From positions 1,102,393 through 1,166,392 of the forward strand of contig CAUYUJ010006335.1 of NCBI GenBank assembly GCA_963575745.1: a stretch of 64,000 bases of DNA. Direction: 5' to 3'. Positions 10,542 through 21,486 of the stretch are shown here, one piece after another. The DNA comes from Prorocentrum cordatum. Taxonomy: Eukaryota; Sar; Dinophyceae; Prorocentrales; Prorocentraceae. The position numbers and the translations under genes are program-made. The notes under the pieces were generated by a model. That model ran no database searches. It worked only from the letters and a program-made list of their open reading frames with translations, and was not told the DNA's origin. The stretch's first letter is position 1. Every line of letters begins with the position of its first letter.

Positions 10542-10675
10542 ACGGCGCGGATCTGTGAAGCACGTTGTGTGTATCACGCCGGCGTGTGTTCAGGTTTGTG
10601 TTGTCTCTGCAAGGTCACCGCATGCGGATGACAAGCGTGGGAGTTCTGTACAATAAGGACGGGTGGGGAATCTCC
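10542..10675 (+). repeat. Split direct repeat B2
   Basis: Second copy of B1 (122 of 134 positions identical). It ends abruptly at the GAT microsatellite, which probably marks the right end of the retroelement. Confidence 0.9.
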
Positions 10676-11900
10676 TGATGATGACGATGTTGATGATGAT
10701 GATGATGGCCATGGTGGTGATGATGATGGTGTCCCGATGGTGATGATGATGCCGATGATGATGATGATGATGCTGATGCTGATGCTGATGCTGTTCATGA
10801 TGATGATGTCCCGATGATTTTGATGGTGAGCATGGTGATGTTGATGGTGATGAGATGATGAGATGGTGATGATGATGTTGCAGATGGTAATGATGATGTC
10901 CCGGTGATGATGATGTTGATGGTGTTGTTCATGATGATGATCAGATGATGATGTTGGTGTGCCGATGATGATGATAATGATGGCGGTGTCATGATGGCGG
11001 TGATGATGTTGATGATGATGATTGTGGTGACGATTATGGTGTCCCGATGATGGTGATGATGGAGATGGTGATGATGATGATGGCCATGGTTGTGATAATG
11101 CAGTTGTCCCGATGATGATGTTGATGATGGTGATGTTGCTGATGATGATGGCGTCCTGATGCTGATGATGATGATGATGATGTTGGTGTTCCTGATGATG
11201 TTGCTGATGTTATGAGGAGATGGTGATGAAGGTGATGATGATGATGATGGTGCCCCGATGGTGATGGTGGGGAGGCTGATAATGATGCTGTTGATGATGA
11301 TGGTGATGATGATGATGATGGTGCCCCGATGAGGATGATGTTGAGGATCATGGTGATGACGACGATGGTTTTCGATGATGATGATGATGTGGGTGGTGGG
11401 GGTTATGATGAGGTGATGATGGTTTTGATGATGGTGGTCCGATGATGATGATGATGCTGATGTTGATGATGATGATGGTGTCCCGATGGTGGTGGTGATG
11501 ATGGAGACGATGATGATAACGATGATGATGGTGTCCCGATGATGCTGATGTTGATGATGATGCTGATGATGCTGCTGAGGGTGATGGTGGTGTCCCGATG
11601 GTGATGTTGTTGACGATGTTGTTCATGATGCTGATGATGATATGACGATGATGACGTTGACGATGGTGGTGGTTTTCTGATGATGATGATGATGATGATG
11701 ATGCTTCCCCGATGGTGAGGATGATGTTAATGATGGTGGCGATGATGGTGTCCCGATGATGATGATGTTGATGATGATGATGTGGATGATGATGGTGATT
11801 CGGTGATGATGGTGTCCCGGTGGTGATGATGATGATGACGTTGATGACGATGATGCCGATGATGGTGATGATGATGATGATGATGATGGCGTTGATTGTG
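10676..11900. repeat. (GAT)n / (GATGAT..GTC) microsatellite domain
   Basis: About 1.2 kb of imperfect GAT/ATG trinucleotide repeat with recurring GGTGTCCCGATG interruptions, so it behaves partly as a longer-period minisatellite. Long His/Ser-rich minus-strand frames come from the repeat. Confidence 0.95.
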
Positions 11901-12135
11901 ATATCGATTGGTGGTGATATCGATAGTGAGACCAAACGTGAGATCAATTGTGGGATTGATGGTGAGATCGATCGTGAGATCGACTGTGAGATCGATAGTC
12001 GTATCGAATGTGAGATCGATCGAATGAAATAGATTGAGTGGTATCGATTGTGATATCGATCGAGTGAGACCGAACGAAAGAGACCGATAGTGAGATCGCT
12101 CGTAAGATCGATAGTGAGACCGATCGAGTGAGACG
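11900..12135. repeat. GATCGATNGTGA-type minisatellite
   Basis: Degenerate units such as GAGATCGATCGTGA repeat every 10-16 bp across about 230 bp, following on from the GAT tract. Confidence 0.85.
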
Positions 12136-12555
12136 TTGGTTCCTCCCCCGTATAGGTATCTACATATGTTCCCGTAGACACAGAGCATGCAGACATGGGT
12201 TGAGGACCGCGTGCCGTGAAGAGTGCCAGTGCGCATGATTGCCCTGGCCAGAGTTTTTCTGAGCCCGTGTGCCGCAGTACGGATATCGTTTCGCCTCGCA
12301 GGGCCACCGTACAGTCCGAGATCGCGTGTTCATCTAGGTAGGCATCCCCAGTGGGCTGTATGTGTGGATGTCGGGGGTTTCTCGAGGGATTTCCTCCTGG
12401 GCTGGTACGTTATCATGCGGATGCCCGGGGGCTTGGCAGGACGGGCCTTGCTTTGACATTGAATGCAGCTCGGCCTGCACGCAAATTCGTTATCATAGTT
12501 AGCGACGCCGCCTACAACGAACCACCGCTGCCCCCTGGCCAAACGTTGGGCCGAA
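12136..12555. other. No recognised gene
   Basis: Unique-looking, moderately GC-rich sequence between the GATCGA minisatellite and the next repeat array. No frame resembles a known protein. Confidence 0.3.
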
Positions 12556-12619
12556 GTCTTGCCAAGCTATTGGCCCACATGTTCCCCAAGAAGTTGTGGA
12601 AGCCCTTGGGAAAGACTTG

Positions 12620-13120
12620 TGGGAGGAAGAGGGAGGAGGAGTAGGAGAGGGAGGAGACGGAGGAGGCGGAGCAGGAGGAAAAGAAGAAACAGGAGGCCTC
12701 TTGGGACTTCGTGGGGCCTCTGGGGTTTTTTGAGAGCTTCTTCGGGGCCTCCTCGGGGCCTCTTCGGGGCCACTTGGGGGGCTCCTGAGGTCTTTTTGGA
12801 GACTCGGGGGGCCTTTACGGGGCCTCCTGGCTTTCGGAGGCCCTCTTGGGGACCCATCTGGACCGTCGTGTGACCCTCTTTGGGCGCTTTCCGGCTGTAT
12901 TGATGGTCTGTGGGGCAGTCCTGGGGCCCTCTCGAGGCCGTCTCGGGGGTCTCTTGGGCAGTCTTGGTATCATTTCCAAGAAGGTTTGCAAGAGTTCCCA
13001 AGAGGAAACCAGTATGTCCCCAAAGCCGGCCCGAAAGGTCCGCGTGACGTGTTCGGATGCGCACAAGTCGGCCTATGAGAGTTCCAAAAGGTTTCGAGGC
13101 GGCCCAAGAGCGCTCCAAGG
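12620..13120 (-). repeat. CCAAGAGGCCCC-type array, inverted relative to 1.9-4.1 kb
   Basis: A GGA/GAG-rich tract (12620-12690) is followed by CTTGGGGCC and CTCTTGGGG units on the plus strand, the reverse complement of the repeat at 1.96-4.09 kb. No palindromes of the CATGTTCCC family were seen here. Confidence 0.7.
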
Positions 13121-13254
13121 TAATTCAATATTGCATCTAACTCTCCCAGACGCCCCACGAGGCCTATTCGAAAACCTGGCGAGGCAAAGAGCAATGATGT
13201 TGTATAGCACGTTTAGGGGTGATAGTGAAGTATCCTCAGAGGGTGTTTAGGCTT

Positions 13255-14800
13255 AGACCCCCCCAGATCTCTCGGCGGCGGGTAAAACTGGTCCTAAAAC
13301 CTCCTCGTCGCGGCGGAGATGTGTTTCCCTCTATTGTTGGGCGGTCTAGGTAATGTTTGGAGGTTCTTTCTCCGGTGGAGTAATACATTGTGGGCTACCC
13401 CGTGCGCGGGAGGATTTGTCAGCATCTCTTCATGGGGATTGCGCTAGGAGTTGCTTCGTTTTGATTGTCGTATTTGCTCACACCCGTTTTGTTGGCACTG
13501 CTGTCAGAACTCTTGCTGGCGCCTGATCGGCGCACGCGGCGACGTGATATTGGGTTCCCTATATTGTTGGGCGGGCTGGGTAATGTTTGGAGGATTAGTT
13601 CTCTTGCGGGCTAATAGATTGTGGGCTACGCTGCACGCAGGACGATTTGCAAGCATATTTTCATGAGGATTGCAATCGGAATTGCTCTGTTTGGATTCGC
13701 GAGTTGGATCAAAGTCGTTGGCCTATCCGCATCAAGCCTTTGAGAACCCCCCCCCTCATCCAGTGAAAGTATAACGCATCCGGCACCCTGGAAGCGTTAC
13801 CTCGGCACCGGAGGAGCCCGCAGAGAGCGCTCGGGGCCAAGCTAAGCCTTGCTGAGCCCTATTAGCTGCCGCTAAGCCCTTCTAAGCAATGATAAGCCAG
13901 GCGCGCCCCCTGCTGAGCCCTGCTAAGCCCATGCCAAGCCTTGCTAGCCCCTGCGGAGCTGCCTTTGGAAATGCACAGCATATCCAAAGGCATCCCCACG
14001 GATTTCTTCTTGCGCGGCGCGCGGCGCGCGACGCGCCACGGAATTTGTTTTTTTGATTTTTGCGAGGTGCTAGAGATACCGCTCTGCGAAAACGACCCCC
14101 TGAAAATATTAAGTCTTGGTGCGGTGCTAACGACAACCCCGGGGGGTTCTTAAAGGCTTGCCGGGGTTAGCAGTGCTGGCAGAACTCCAGCTGGCGCCTG
14201 ATCGGCTCGCGCGGCGACGTGGGATTTGTTTCCCTCTATTATTGTTGGGCGGGCTGGGTAATGTTTGGGGGATATTTCCCCTGCGGGATAATCCATTGTT
14301 GGCGACCCTGCGCGCGGGAGGATTTGTGAACATTTTCTCATGAGGATACCCAAACAAGCGTGTTTCAAATTGGTCTGCGAGTATGATCACAAACTTTTCT
14401 GCCCAGCGCTGTCGGTAGAACTCCAGCTGGCGCCTGGTCTCCCTCTATTGTTGGGCGGGCTGAGTAATAGTTGCGCGTTATTCATGCATCGGAATAATCC
14501 ATCGTGGGCTACCCTGCACGCGGGAGGATTTGCGAGCAGCTTCTCATGAGGATTGCACTAGGATTTGCTTCGTTTTGATTGGCGTATCTGCTCAAACTCG
14601 TTTGCGTAACGCTGTTGGCACAACTCCTGCAGGCGCTTGGTGAGCGCGCGCGGCCAACATGGCGACTTTTTCAGTGTGGACAGTACAGAACTCGCTGTAG
14701 TTTAGTATCGTCCACGCGACAGAGGGTGGATTTTCTGAGGGCCCGCGCGGAGCCTGAGATTGAAGAGTGGTTTTCATGATAGAGGTTTCAGGATAAAGTT
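13255..14800 (+). repeat. Family of about 190-240-bp direct repeats
   Basis: Copies near 13262-13475, 13498-13690, 14165-14380, 14400-14595 and a partial one near 14605-14690 share CTGGCGCCTGATCGG, CCCTCTATTGTTGGGCGGGC, GGGTAATGTTTGGAGG, GTGGGCTAC and GCGGGAGGATTTG blocks in the same order. The array is interrupted at 13790-14150 by a short GCTAAGCCCTTGCTGAGCC-type minisatellite and unrelated sequence. No coding potential is evident. Confidence 0.75.
13820..13950. repeat. GCTAAGCCCT-type short minisatellite
   Basis: Units of about 12-15 bp (GCTAAGCC, GCTGAGCCCT) repeat about nine times within a break in the larger repeat family. Confidence 0.7.
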
Positions 14801-15598
14801 TCTGAGTGCCAAATGTCTGAACCAAGATTTTCCATGAGAATGCTGCTGGCGGCCGCCGCGGGGAATCAACACATTCTTCTATTGGTGGGACAACAGTCCG
14901 TCAATATGGCCGCCAGAAAATAAGAAATGTCACTTCTTTGTTGGGGGCTGTAGAAAGATCTTCCAGGGTTACATTGCTGAGCAATCCACGAAAGCAAGCC
15001 CACGTGAGATAGCGCAACATGGATACACAGCTTCCAGTAGACAGCTCACGAAGGCCTCAACCCTGCAAAAGCGAGCGCCACGGTACCTTGCGCGTCTGAC
15101 TGCCAGGGACAAAAAGCCGTGTCGGTGCAATTGGCGCGCATGGCCCAGCCCGAAGACATCCGCCGCAGGCAGCTGGGCATGGCTTCGCTGCGCAGACGTG
15201 TCGTGGTAGTTGGCCACGGCTCCGCTGCCCTGTTTCGGCGGTACCCTTTGCGCAGTGTATCCCCCCGCTCGCTGCCCGCTTCTGCGTGTCCGCGCTGGTG
15301 CGTTTGATCGTACTGTGAGAGTGGCATTTCTTCTGGCTTTTGCCCATTTCGTCTTCCTGCCGGTGCCCTCGTTTTTATTATTGTCATCGTCATCTTCGCA
15401 TTTTTCGCAATGGCCCACCAGATTCTTCGCCGTGGGGCCTGACTTCCCAAATGTTCGTCATTATCGCGCCGCGTACCGCGCGCGCAAGGTCTTGGCCCTT
15501 GCGACAGAAGTCATGTTGGTTCCAGCTTAGCTTTTCCCAACCATCCTGTGGTGTTGGGTCCTCGTTCTGAATAGACAACGCCCCGCGTCTCCGTCGGC
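14800..15598. other. No recognised gene
   Basis: Several overlapping frames of 60-150 codons lie on both strands, none resembling a known protein. No repeat structure was noticed. Confidence 0.3.
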
Positions 15599-15646
15599 CT
15601 CCTCCTCCTCCTCCTCCACTTCCTCCTCCTCCTCCTCCTCCTCATG
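15599..15646. repeat. (CTC)n microsatellite
   Basis: A CCT/CTC trinucleotide tract of about 48 bp with one CACTT interruption. Confidence 0.9.
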
Positions 15647-15649
15647 TTT

Positions 15650-16735
15650 GCCCCTCCCTCCTCCCATCCCTGCCCCTGCCGCCTAGGCACCTTCGCGGCT
15701 CTACCACGTGGTGGCCGCGACTTCGGCTGCAGGGTCGGTATTCACTCATCCGCCGTCTTTTCGCGCCTGACGCCTTCCTGGTGTGCCGACTGCGGGCTGC
15801 GCCCTCCCCCCCTTTCGGGGCCCCGGCGTGCGGCTCTGCTGGCGCCACCACTTGCACCCGCCAGGCCGTGGCTTGTTTGGGTCCCTCCGAGCTGCCCACC
15901 CTGGCCACATCGTGGTGCCCCCACGCGCCATTTTGGCCTCGCCGCAGCTTCCGTTGCCCAATTCACCCGCATTCAAGTCGGTTCGTGGCTGTCGGCATAC
16001 CCGGCTCCGGCCACCCTGGTACTCTGCAGCCCCTTTGGTGCTCACGCCTCTGCACTGGGCACACACTTCGTCTCGTGGCGGTCGGTTCACCGGGCTCTGG
16101 CCACCCTGGTGCTCTTTCAGCTCCGCGGGTGCATTCGCCCCTGCATACAAGTCACTCGCAGCTTGCAGACCTGGCAGCCGATCGCCCTGGCAGCCAGCCC
16201 ATCCTTGCAGCGCGTTGCATGCGTGCACCCTGGCAGTGCAGCTTCCCAGCAGTTGCAGTCAGCCCCCCCCCACTCGCCGGCCTGCCCGTCGAAGTGCTGC
16301 GTGAGGCTGCGGCCCACCGCTTTAAGTTAATTCGTCTTTGCGCGGCCCGCTCTGACTGGACTCGTTGCTGGCGCTCTCGCCTGCGGCCGCTGACTAAAAA
16401 GTATCCCCACCAGTCTCCACCCGCGGCAAGTACTTGGATTACAACGAGGCCCTGGCGGTCACCTACCCAGTCCTTCGCCTCTGAGCTGCGCCGCGTGTGT
16501 GTTTTCCTTCTCCCTCCTCTCGTCATATTTCCGTCTGCTTCGCTTTCTTCTTTCCGTGTTTCTTGTTCGTTCGTTTCGCTCTCTCCCGCTTCGTCCCGTC
16601 TTCGTCACTCTTGCGCAGCCTTTGCGTAGTGGCCCTGTACTTGTTCCGCTGCCTTGCACTTGCACGGCTCCGCACTTCGCTTGACCTTTCGACGCCGCGC
16701 GGGTGCCCGCTCGCGGTCGCGATCAACAAGTATCC
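15650..16735. other. C/T-rich sequence, no recognised gene
   Basis: Long overlapping frames exist (228, 282 and 173 codons plus-strand) but are Pro/Ala/Cys/Arg-rich and unrecognised. A roughly 100-bp unit (CTGGCCACCCTGGT..CTC) appears twice near 15980-16040 and 16080-16130. The stretch ends at a CACCAGCCCATCCAGA sequence (16737) that also begins the right flank of the 1.13-kb insertion at 34061 and the matching site in the next spacer at 38043. Confidence 0.4.
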
Positions 16736-16823
16736 CCACCAGCCCATCCAGAAACGATGCCCATGAGAATTGACGAGGGGAGAGAAGACGAGACACGCAT
16801 CGTCAAACAGCGAGGGAGGCTTG

Positions 16824-16975
16824 GGAGGTTCCGTGGCCATCCCGAACCGTTTTGGAGCGGTCGTGGGGCCTGTGGGAGCATTTTGGGAACCATTTTGAGC
16901 CAGCGTGGGCTATCTGAGCCATCTTGGAGGTCATCTTGGGTTCCCTGAGGCCGTTCGGGAGCCTCTCGGAGGCGT
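16824..16975 (+). repeat. Left flanking repeat of the LINE
   Basis: About 140 bp beginning GGAGGTTCCGTGGCCAT and including GAGCCATCTTGGAGGTCATC aligns with 21602-21745 on the other side of the LINE, with scattered differences and a small gap. Confidence 0.7.
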
Positions 16976-17395
16976 GTTCGGGAAGCGGTCGGTCAAAAGA
17001 GGGGGGGTATTCGATGTTCGTCCCCCCCTCTGGGGTCACGAACCTCGAGGGGGGTGGCAAAAAATGGCCCTCCCAGGGGCCGGACAAAAGGACACTCTGA
17101 CACCTCGCGGCCCCTCCAAACAAAAATCAGAGAGGGGAGGGGGAGGGTTGCGATGCGATGCGAAGGCCCTTAGAGGCAGGAGGGGAGGCCCGCCTGCTCC
17201 GGCAGTGCGCCGGGCCGCAACAAGAATGAACATCATATGACCACAAAGGCAATGAAGGACAACGCAAGATGGGACGATGGGTGAGACAACAGTGAAAAGA
17301 CAAGAGCACGTGTGGCTATGCATGACAATCAATCGCAAGCGGCGCACAAGAGGAAAAACTACCAGAACTCTGCAACTTGATGTGCAATGGCGGCT

Positions 17396-20330
17396 TCAGA
17401 TTTCAGTCCAGCGCTTCTTCTGCCCGCCTTGTGAACGGCGGGGCACGCACCGACGCCACGGAATCCAGTCGAGGAACCGTGCGTTCCATCGGGTGTCTTC
17501 GCACAGAGCACTCCTGGCGGCAAACTCCCGCTTGTATTTCTGTGAGAGCACAGTCCACTTTTCAACGTGGTGTTTTTCAGTTAAGCCCAGGCATACGTGA
17601 GTGGCACGCCGGATGTACTCCACCCAGTCCTCGTCCGGTCGCCGGTGGGTGCCCACCATGCTCCGCAGCATTCTCTTCCGTGCTGACTGAAGTTTTCTCT
17701 CCTGGTCCTTCTTCAACGTCCACGCTCCCGCTGCGTAGAGCACCACAGGCGTGACTCACGCGCAGAAAACATGCATGCGGCCTGCCAGAGGAAGCCGGCG
17801 GTCGCAGAGCACTGACTTCAACTTTGTGAAAGAAGCCCATCCAGCAGAGATTATGTTAGTCAGCTCCGTCTCGTGGTATGCATCGAACGTCAAATTCCTT
17901 CCCAAATATTTCTCTGTTTCCCCGCGTTGTAATACTCGAACATCGTGTCCCCCCGCACTGGACGTGCAGCGGCCGTTCTTCAGCATTCGTGCGCACAACC
18001 GTGTTCCCCATGTGCCACTTCAGGCCATACTTTCTTGCCTCTGTTTCGAGATCAACGATCATTCGCGAAACATCTCTCTTGCAAGTGCACACTAACAGGA
18101 CGTCGTCGGCGAAGCGAAGGTTAGTATGGGGCTCGGACGGGTCATCAATCACAATACCATAATACGAACCACTTCTTCTTGTATTTAAACTCGCCCACCT
18201 GCGCTTCAAGGTTTTGAAGATTGCCTCCATTACCACAATGAAAAGACAAGAACTAATGGGGTCTCCCTGCTTGACCTCTCGCGTAATGTCGCACAAGCGG
18301 TTCTTTTCTCCTGCTGAAGCTCTGGCCCCTTGCTTTGCGTATAACCTCTTCAACAAATCGATGTACCGATTCGGCACGCGCTGTTCTCGCAGCGCCTTCC
18401 ACAAAGTATCGTGCTTTACGGTGTCGAAATCCTTTTCAAAGTCTACAAGCCCCATCCACAGTTCAGCATTGTACGTGTCGCTGGCCTCTGCAAGTAAGGT
18501 GACGGTCAGCAGATGAGCTATGGTGCTGAATCCTTTGCGATATGCCGCCTGGTCGACCGATTGGCCTTCTGAAATGGTGCCGCGGAGCCTGCCGCACAAG
18601 AGTTTGTTGAAGAGTTTGTTCAAGATGGCTAGGATGGCAACCGGTCTTAGGTCGATTGCAAAGACGCGTCTCCTTTTTTGAACAGCGCTGTGATGCGGCT
18701 CTCCATCCAGTCCGAAGGCAGACGTTGGCTCGGATCCAGTATTGCGTTGAAGGTGCCCAGGATTAGCTCGCGCAGGAAGGGGCAATCCACCTTGACCATC
18801 TCAGCTGTGATCCCCTTGTCGTCGCCGGACCTGCCGTTCCGCATCTCCTGGATTGCGTCTCTCAGCTCATCTTCCGTGACATCGGGCACCCGGTCTCCGC
18901 CGCACATTTCGTAGGAGGATGCCCTATTGCTTTGTCTCGAAGTAGAAGACAAATCCTCGTAGAACTGCGCGAAGACTTCCGCTATAGATGCTTTGTCGTG
19001 CTCCAGATCCCCGTTTTTGTTTCTCATCTCCGTGACGTGCGTCTTCTTGCTCTTCCCCGTGATGGCGGCCAGACGTTGTAGAGCACGGAATTCACCAAGG
19101 ATTTCTGCGATGTCGTCAACACGTTGTTGGCTGAGCCTGTAACGAATCAACTTCTGGATGGCTTTTCCTCACTCCACGCGCCATCGTTTCTTCTCCTCTG
19201 GCGTCCAGTCTGATGCAGGAAGCTGCCTCCGCAGGTGGATGAGCGTGCGGATTTTGACATCCAAGGTCGATGCAAACGTCTTCGGGTCTTTCGTATTTGA
19301 ACACGACCTTGTCTTGTCTCGGCCCGCCGCTTCTTTCATGCACCGCTTAATCTCGTCCATTTTCTCTGCTGCTGCGAGCGCGTCCCACCGAGCCTCCCGG
19401 AGCATAGAGTCGAGCTCTTGGGTGTACGATTGTCCAGGCACCCACTTGTCACACCTCCGTTTCTTCTGCTTGGGCCGCCTATCCACGACGATGCCCAGAT
19501 CAACGCGTACTGGTCTATGATCAGAGCCAACATCGACGCTTCCGTCCACAATACACTGCCGAATGTGCTTTTTCAAACTGATGTCAACCAGTATGTAATC
19601 GAGTTGGGACCGGCGGTCTGCGTTCCGGAAGGTCCACGCCTCTTCGGAGGCCGTTGCGAAGAACGAGTTTGGAATAACCATGTCGTGCATCAAACTCCAT
19701 TGTGAAAGCAGATCCCCCATTTCGCTTCGGATTGGCATCGGATTACCGCCCATGAGACGAAGATCATCATGTGCAGAACGAGGGCCAATCTCTGCATTGA
19801 AATCCCCTGCGACTAAAAACCGGTAGCCTCGCAACTGAGCGTTCTGATAAAGACTCGCCACTTCACAATAGAGTGCTTCAAGAAGTTCCTCTTCGTGTTC
19901 AGCGTGCGGTATATAGACCGCAGCATCCCTGATAACACCGAAGCTGTTTATTTTTATCTCTAGCGTTGCCGCCCTGTCAGACAAAGGCTTGAAACTCTCA
20001 TGGACCCAACGGTGATGAAGTAGAAAACCCACTCCTCGTGAGCGTCTGGTGCCGCCGCTGCCGAACAAAATGTGTTCGTGTTTCGTGTCCCACGATTCCA
20101 CTTTCTGCTCACGCCATGTCTCCACAAATACTAATACGTCCCAGTGTTGATTACCCAACTCTTCCAAGCAACGCTCAACACGAACATCAAAATTCATCAA
20201 CGAGTGCACGTTGTACTCATAAACGGTGAAACTTGCGGAATACTTTATTTTGCCTCCGAACTGTTCTCGCTTTCTGGTGGTGGTGTACTTCCCCGGGTAC
20301 TCCTCACTCGCCCTGGAAGGAATGTTGCGT
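17396..20330 (-). pseudogene. LINE ORF2: APE endonuclease and reverse transcriptase
   Basis: The APE-type endonuclease comes first (20330-19500): YNVHSLMNFD, VFVETWREQ, VAGDFNAEIG, RSQLDYILVD and GSDHRPVRVDL are the catalytic boxes of the exonuclease-endonuclease-phosphatase fold. RT follows: IQEMRNGRSGDDKGITAEM and ESRITALFKKGDA, motif A GLVDFEKDFDTV, motif B VKQGDPISS and motif C FADDVLLV near 18100. The C-terminus has VLYAAGAWTLKK and SARKRMLRSMVG, a common LINE tail. The protein would nick the target and reverse transcribe the RNA in place. It is broken by a TGA at 19169-19171, a frameshift near 18650-18780 and another near 17950. The start is uncertain because the frame opens upstream and overlaps the end of ORF1. 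Confidence 0.9.
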
Positions 20331-20331
20331 C

Positions 20332-21369
20332 CTAAAGCTTCATCGCCTCCGCGACGGCATCCTTCAGCGTCTTCGCGTCCGTCCCGATACCAGCTTCGGC
20401 AAACTTCCCTTCGTACAGCTCTACATCGCCGTCCTCCCCTTCCCCCTTCCATTCGCCGACTCGAATGCGACCTGCGAGAAGTACCCCTCGACGGTAGTCG
20501 ACCCGAACTTTCTCAGGAGCCATGCTGCTTACCTCAATCATCATTCTCTTGTACTTCCCGAGTGTCTTTCCGCGGATCCGCTCTTCACGGCTCTTCGAAG
20601 AAAATGATCACAAAGCCTTTCCCTCAAATTCTGGCTTGGGTTTGCTGTTGAACTTGCGAGCAAAATCGTATGAGAATTTCGGCGCCTGGAACCTTATGAA
20701 GCCGACGCTGCCGAAGCTGTAGGCGTAGATCTCCTCGACGCCCTCCACGTTGGTCAGCATCGAGTCTTTGATGAAGTCAGTCACCAGGGATGTTTCGGAA
20801 TCTTGAGGGAAACCTCCAATGACAGCGGTGCGTGTGAATTTGTCCGTATCCTCCACGTTGGCCGAGTCCACGTTCGATTGCTTACCTGGAATCCCCTTCA
20901 TTGTGTCTGCGACGATCGTCTCAACATCAATCCGGGTTAGCATCTTTCCGTTCATCTCGTTCATTTGATCTTCCATCATGGTCATTTTCTCCATCGTTTC
21001 CTCCGCCTCCGCATGCGCCAGTCCTGCCTGCATCCTTACTTGTGCGAGATCGTCCCTGACCTCATGAAGCTCTGCCTTCATTTCCTTGAGGTTCGTCTGC
21101 AGGCCTTTCACCAAACCGACGAGCTGGTTAAGCATCCAGCCCTGGGAGACAGCCCACCCTGGCACCTTCTCGTCCTCACTCCCCTTGCTTCCCTTACTCC
21201 TCTTGCTCCCCTCCTCCACGATCGTCTTGTCCGCATCACTAACACATGCCAACTCTTCCCCCTCGGAGTCCACATCGGTCACGTCTTTGATGGCCCTGGA
21301 CTTCCTCTCCGGAGTGAGCCCCGTGGATGTCCCAGACCCTGAACGCTTGGATGTTGTTTGTGCCGGCAT
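20332..21369 (-). pseudogene. LINE ORF1: coiled-coil / RRM-like RNA-binding protein
   Basis: The frame starts at an ATG at 21369 (MPAQTTSKRSGSG). A charged, Ser-rich N-terminus (residues 1-80) is followed by a heptad-like stretch (about 85-165, LKEMKAELHEVRDDLAQV and METIEKMT-like turns) typical of ORF1 coiled coils. An RRM-like fold comes next: TRTAVIGGFPQDSE, then EEIYAYSFGSVGFIRFQAP. A TGA at 20608-20610 interrupts the frame; the same frame continues to a stop at 20332 with MAPEKVRVDYRRG and an acidic end. ORF1 proteins bind and package the element RNA. Apart from the one stop the protein is full-length (about 345 codons). The stop and the downstream ORF2 overlap at 20330-20450. Confidence 0.75.
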
Positions 21370-21463
21370 CGCTCAAGACAGTGCAGCGGCTGTTATTGAT
21401 GGCGAGAAGAGATGTAAGTGCAGGGTGGGATGGTGCAAGATTTGGTGCAAGAACGAGATAGCA

Positions 21464-21486
21464 CTTGAGCCAAACATGGCTTGAGC
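21464..21486 (-). other. Relict dinoflagellate spliced leader, two tandem remnants
   Basis: Read on the minus strand the sequence is GCTCAAG followed by CCATGTTTGGCTCAAG. The second part equals the 3' 15 nt of the dinoflagellate spliced leader (CCATTTTGGCTCAAG) with one inserted G; the first equals its last 7 nt and is preceded by a weaker match. Head-to-tail leader remnants are the known mark of trans-spliced mRNA that was copied back into the genome. They lie about 95 bp upstream of LINE ORF1, on the same strand. Confidence 0.7.

Larger units (their letters stand above)
4397..10675 (+). mobile_element. Decayed DIRS/Ngaro-like tyrosine-recombinase retrotransposon with methyltransferase-like domain
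   Basis: A complete but frameshifted element. In order it holds repeat A1, an N-terminal dinoflagellate-type domain, reverse transcriptase, RNase H, tyrosine recombinase, a cytosine-methyltransferase-like domain, then B1, A2 and B2. The A1-ORFs-B1-A2-B2 layout is the split-direct-repeat architecture known for PAT/Ngaro-type DIRS elements, and it agrees with a tyrosine recombinase instead of a DDE integrase. At least nine reading-frame changes break the coding region, two of them exactly at homopolymers (15 G at 6833-6847, 14 C at 7042-7055). The domain order matches a family I recall as abundant in dinoflagellate genomes; the DIRS assignment is my inference from domains plus repeats. Confidence 0.75.

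Noticed and set aside
15922-15945. CGCCATTTTGGCCTCG as a spliced-leader relic
   Set aside because: Only about 11 contiguous positions fit, the 3' end differs, and no coding region or second remnant follows.
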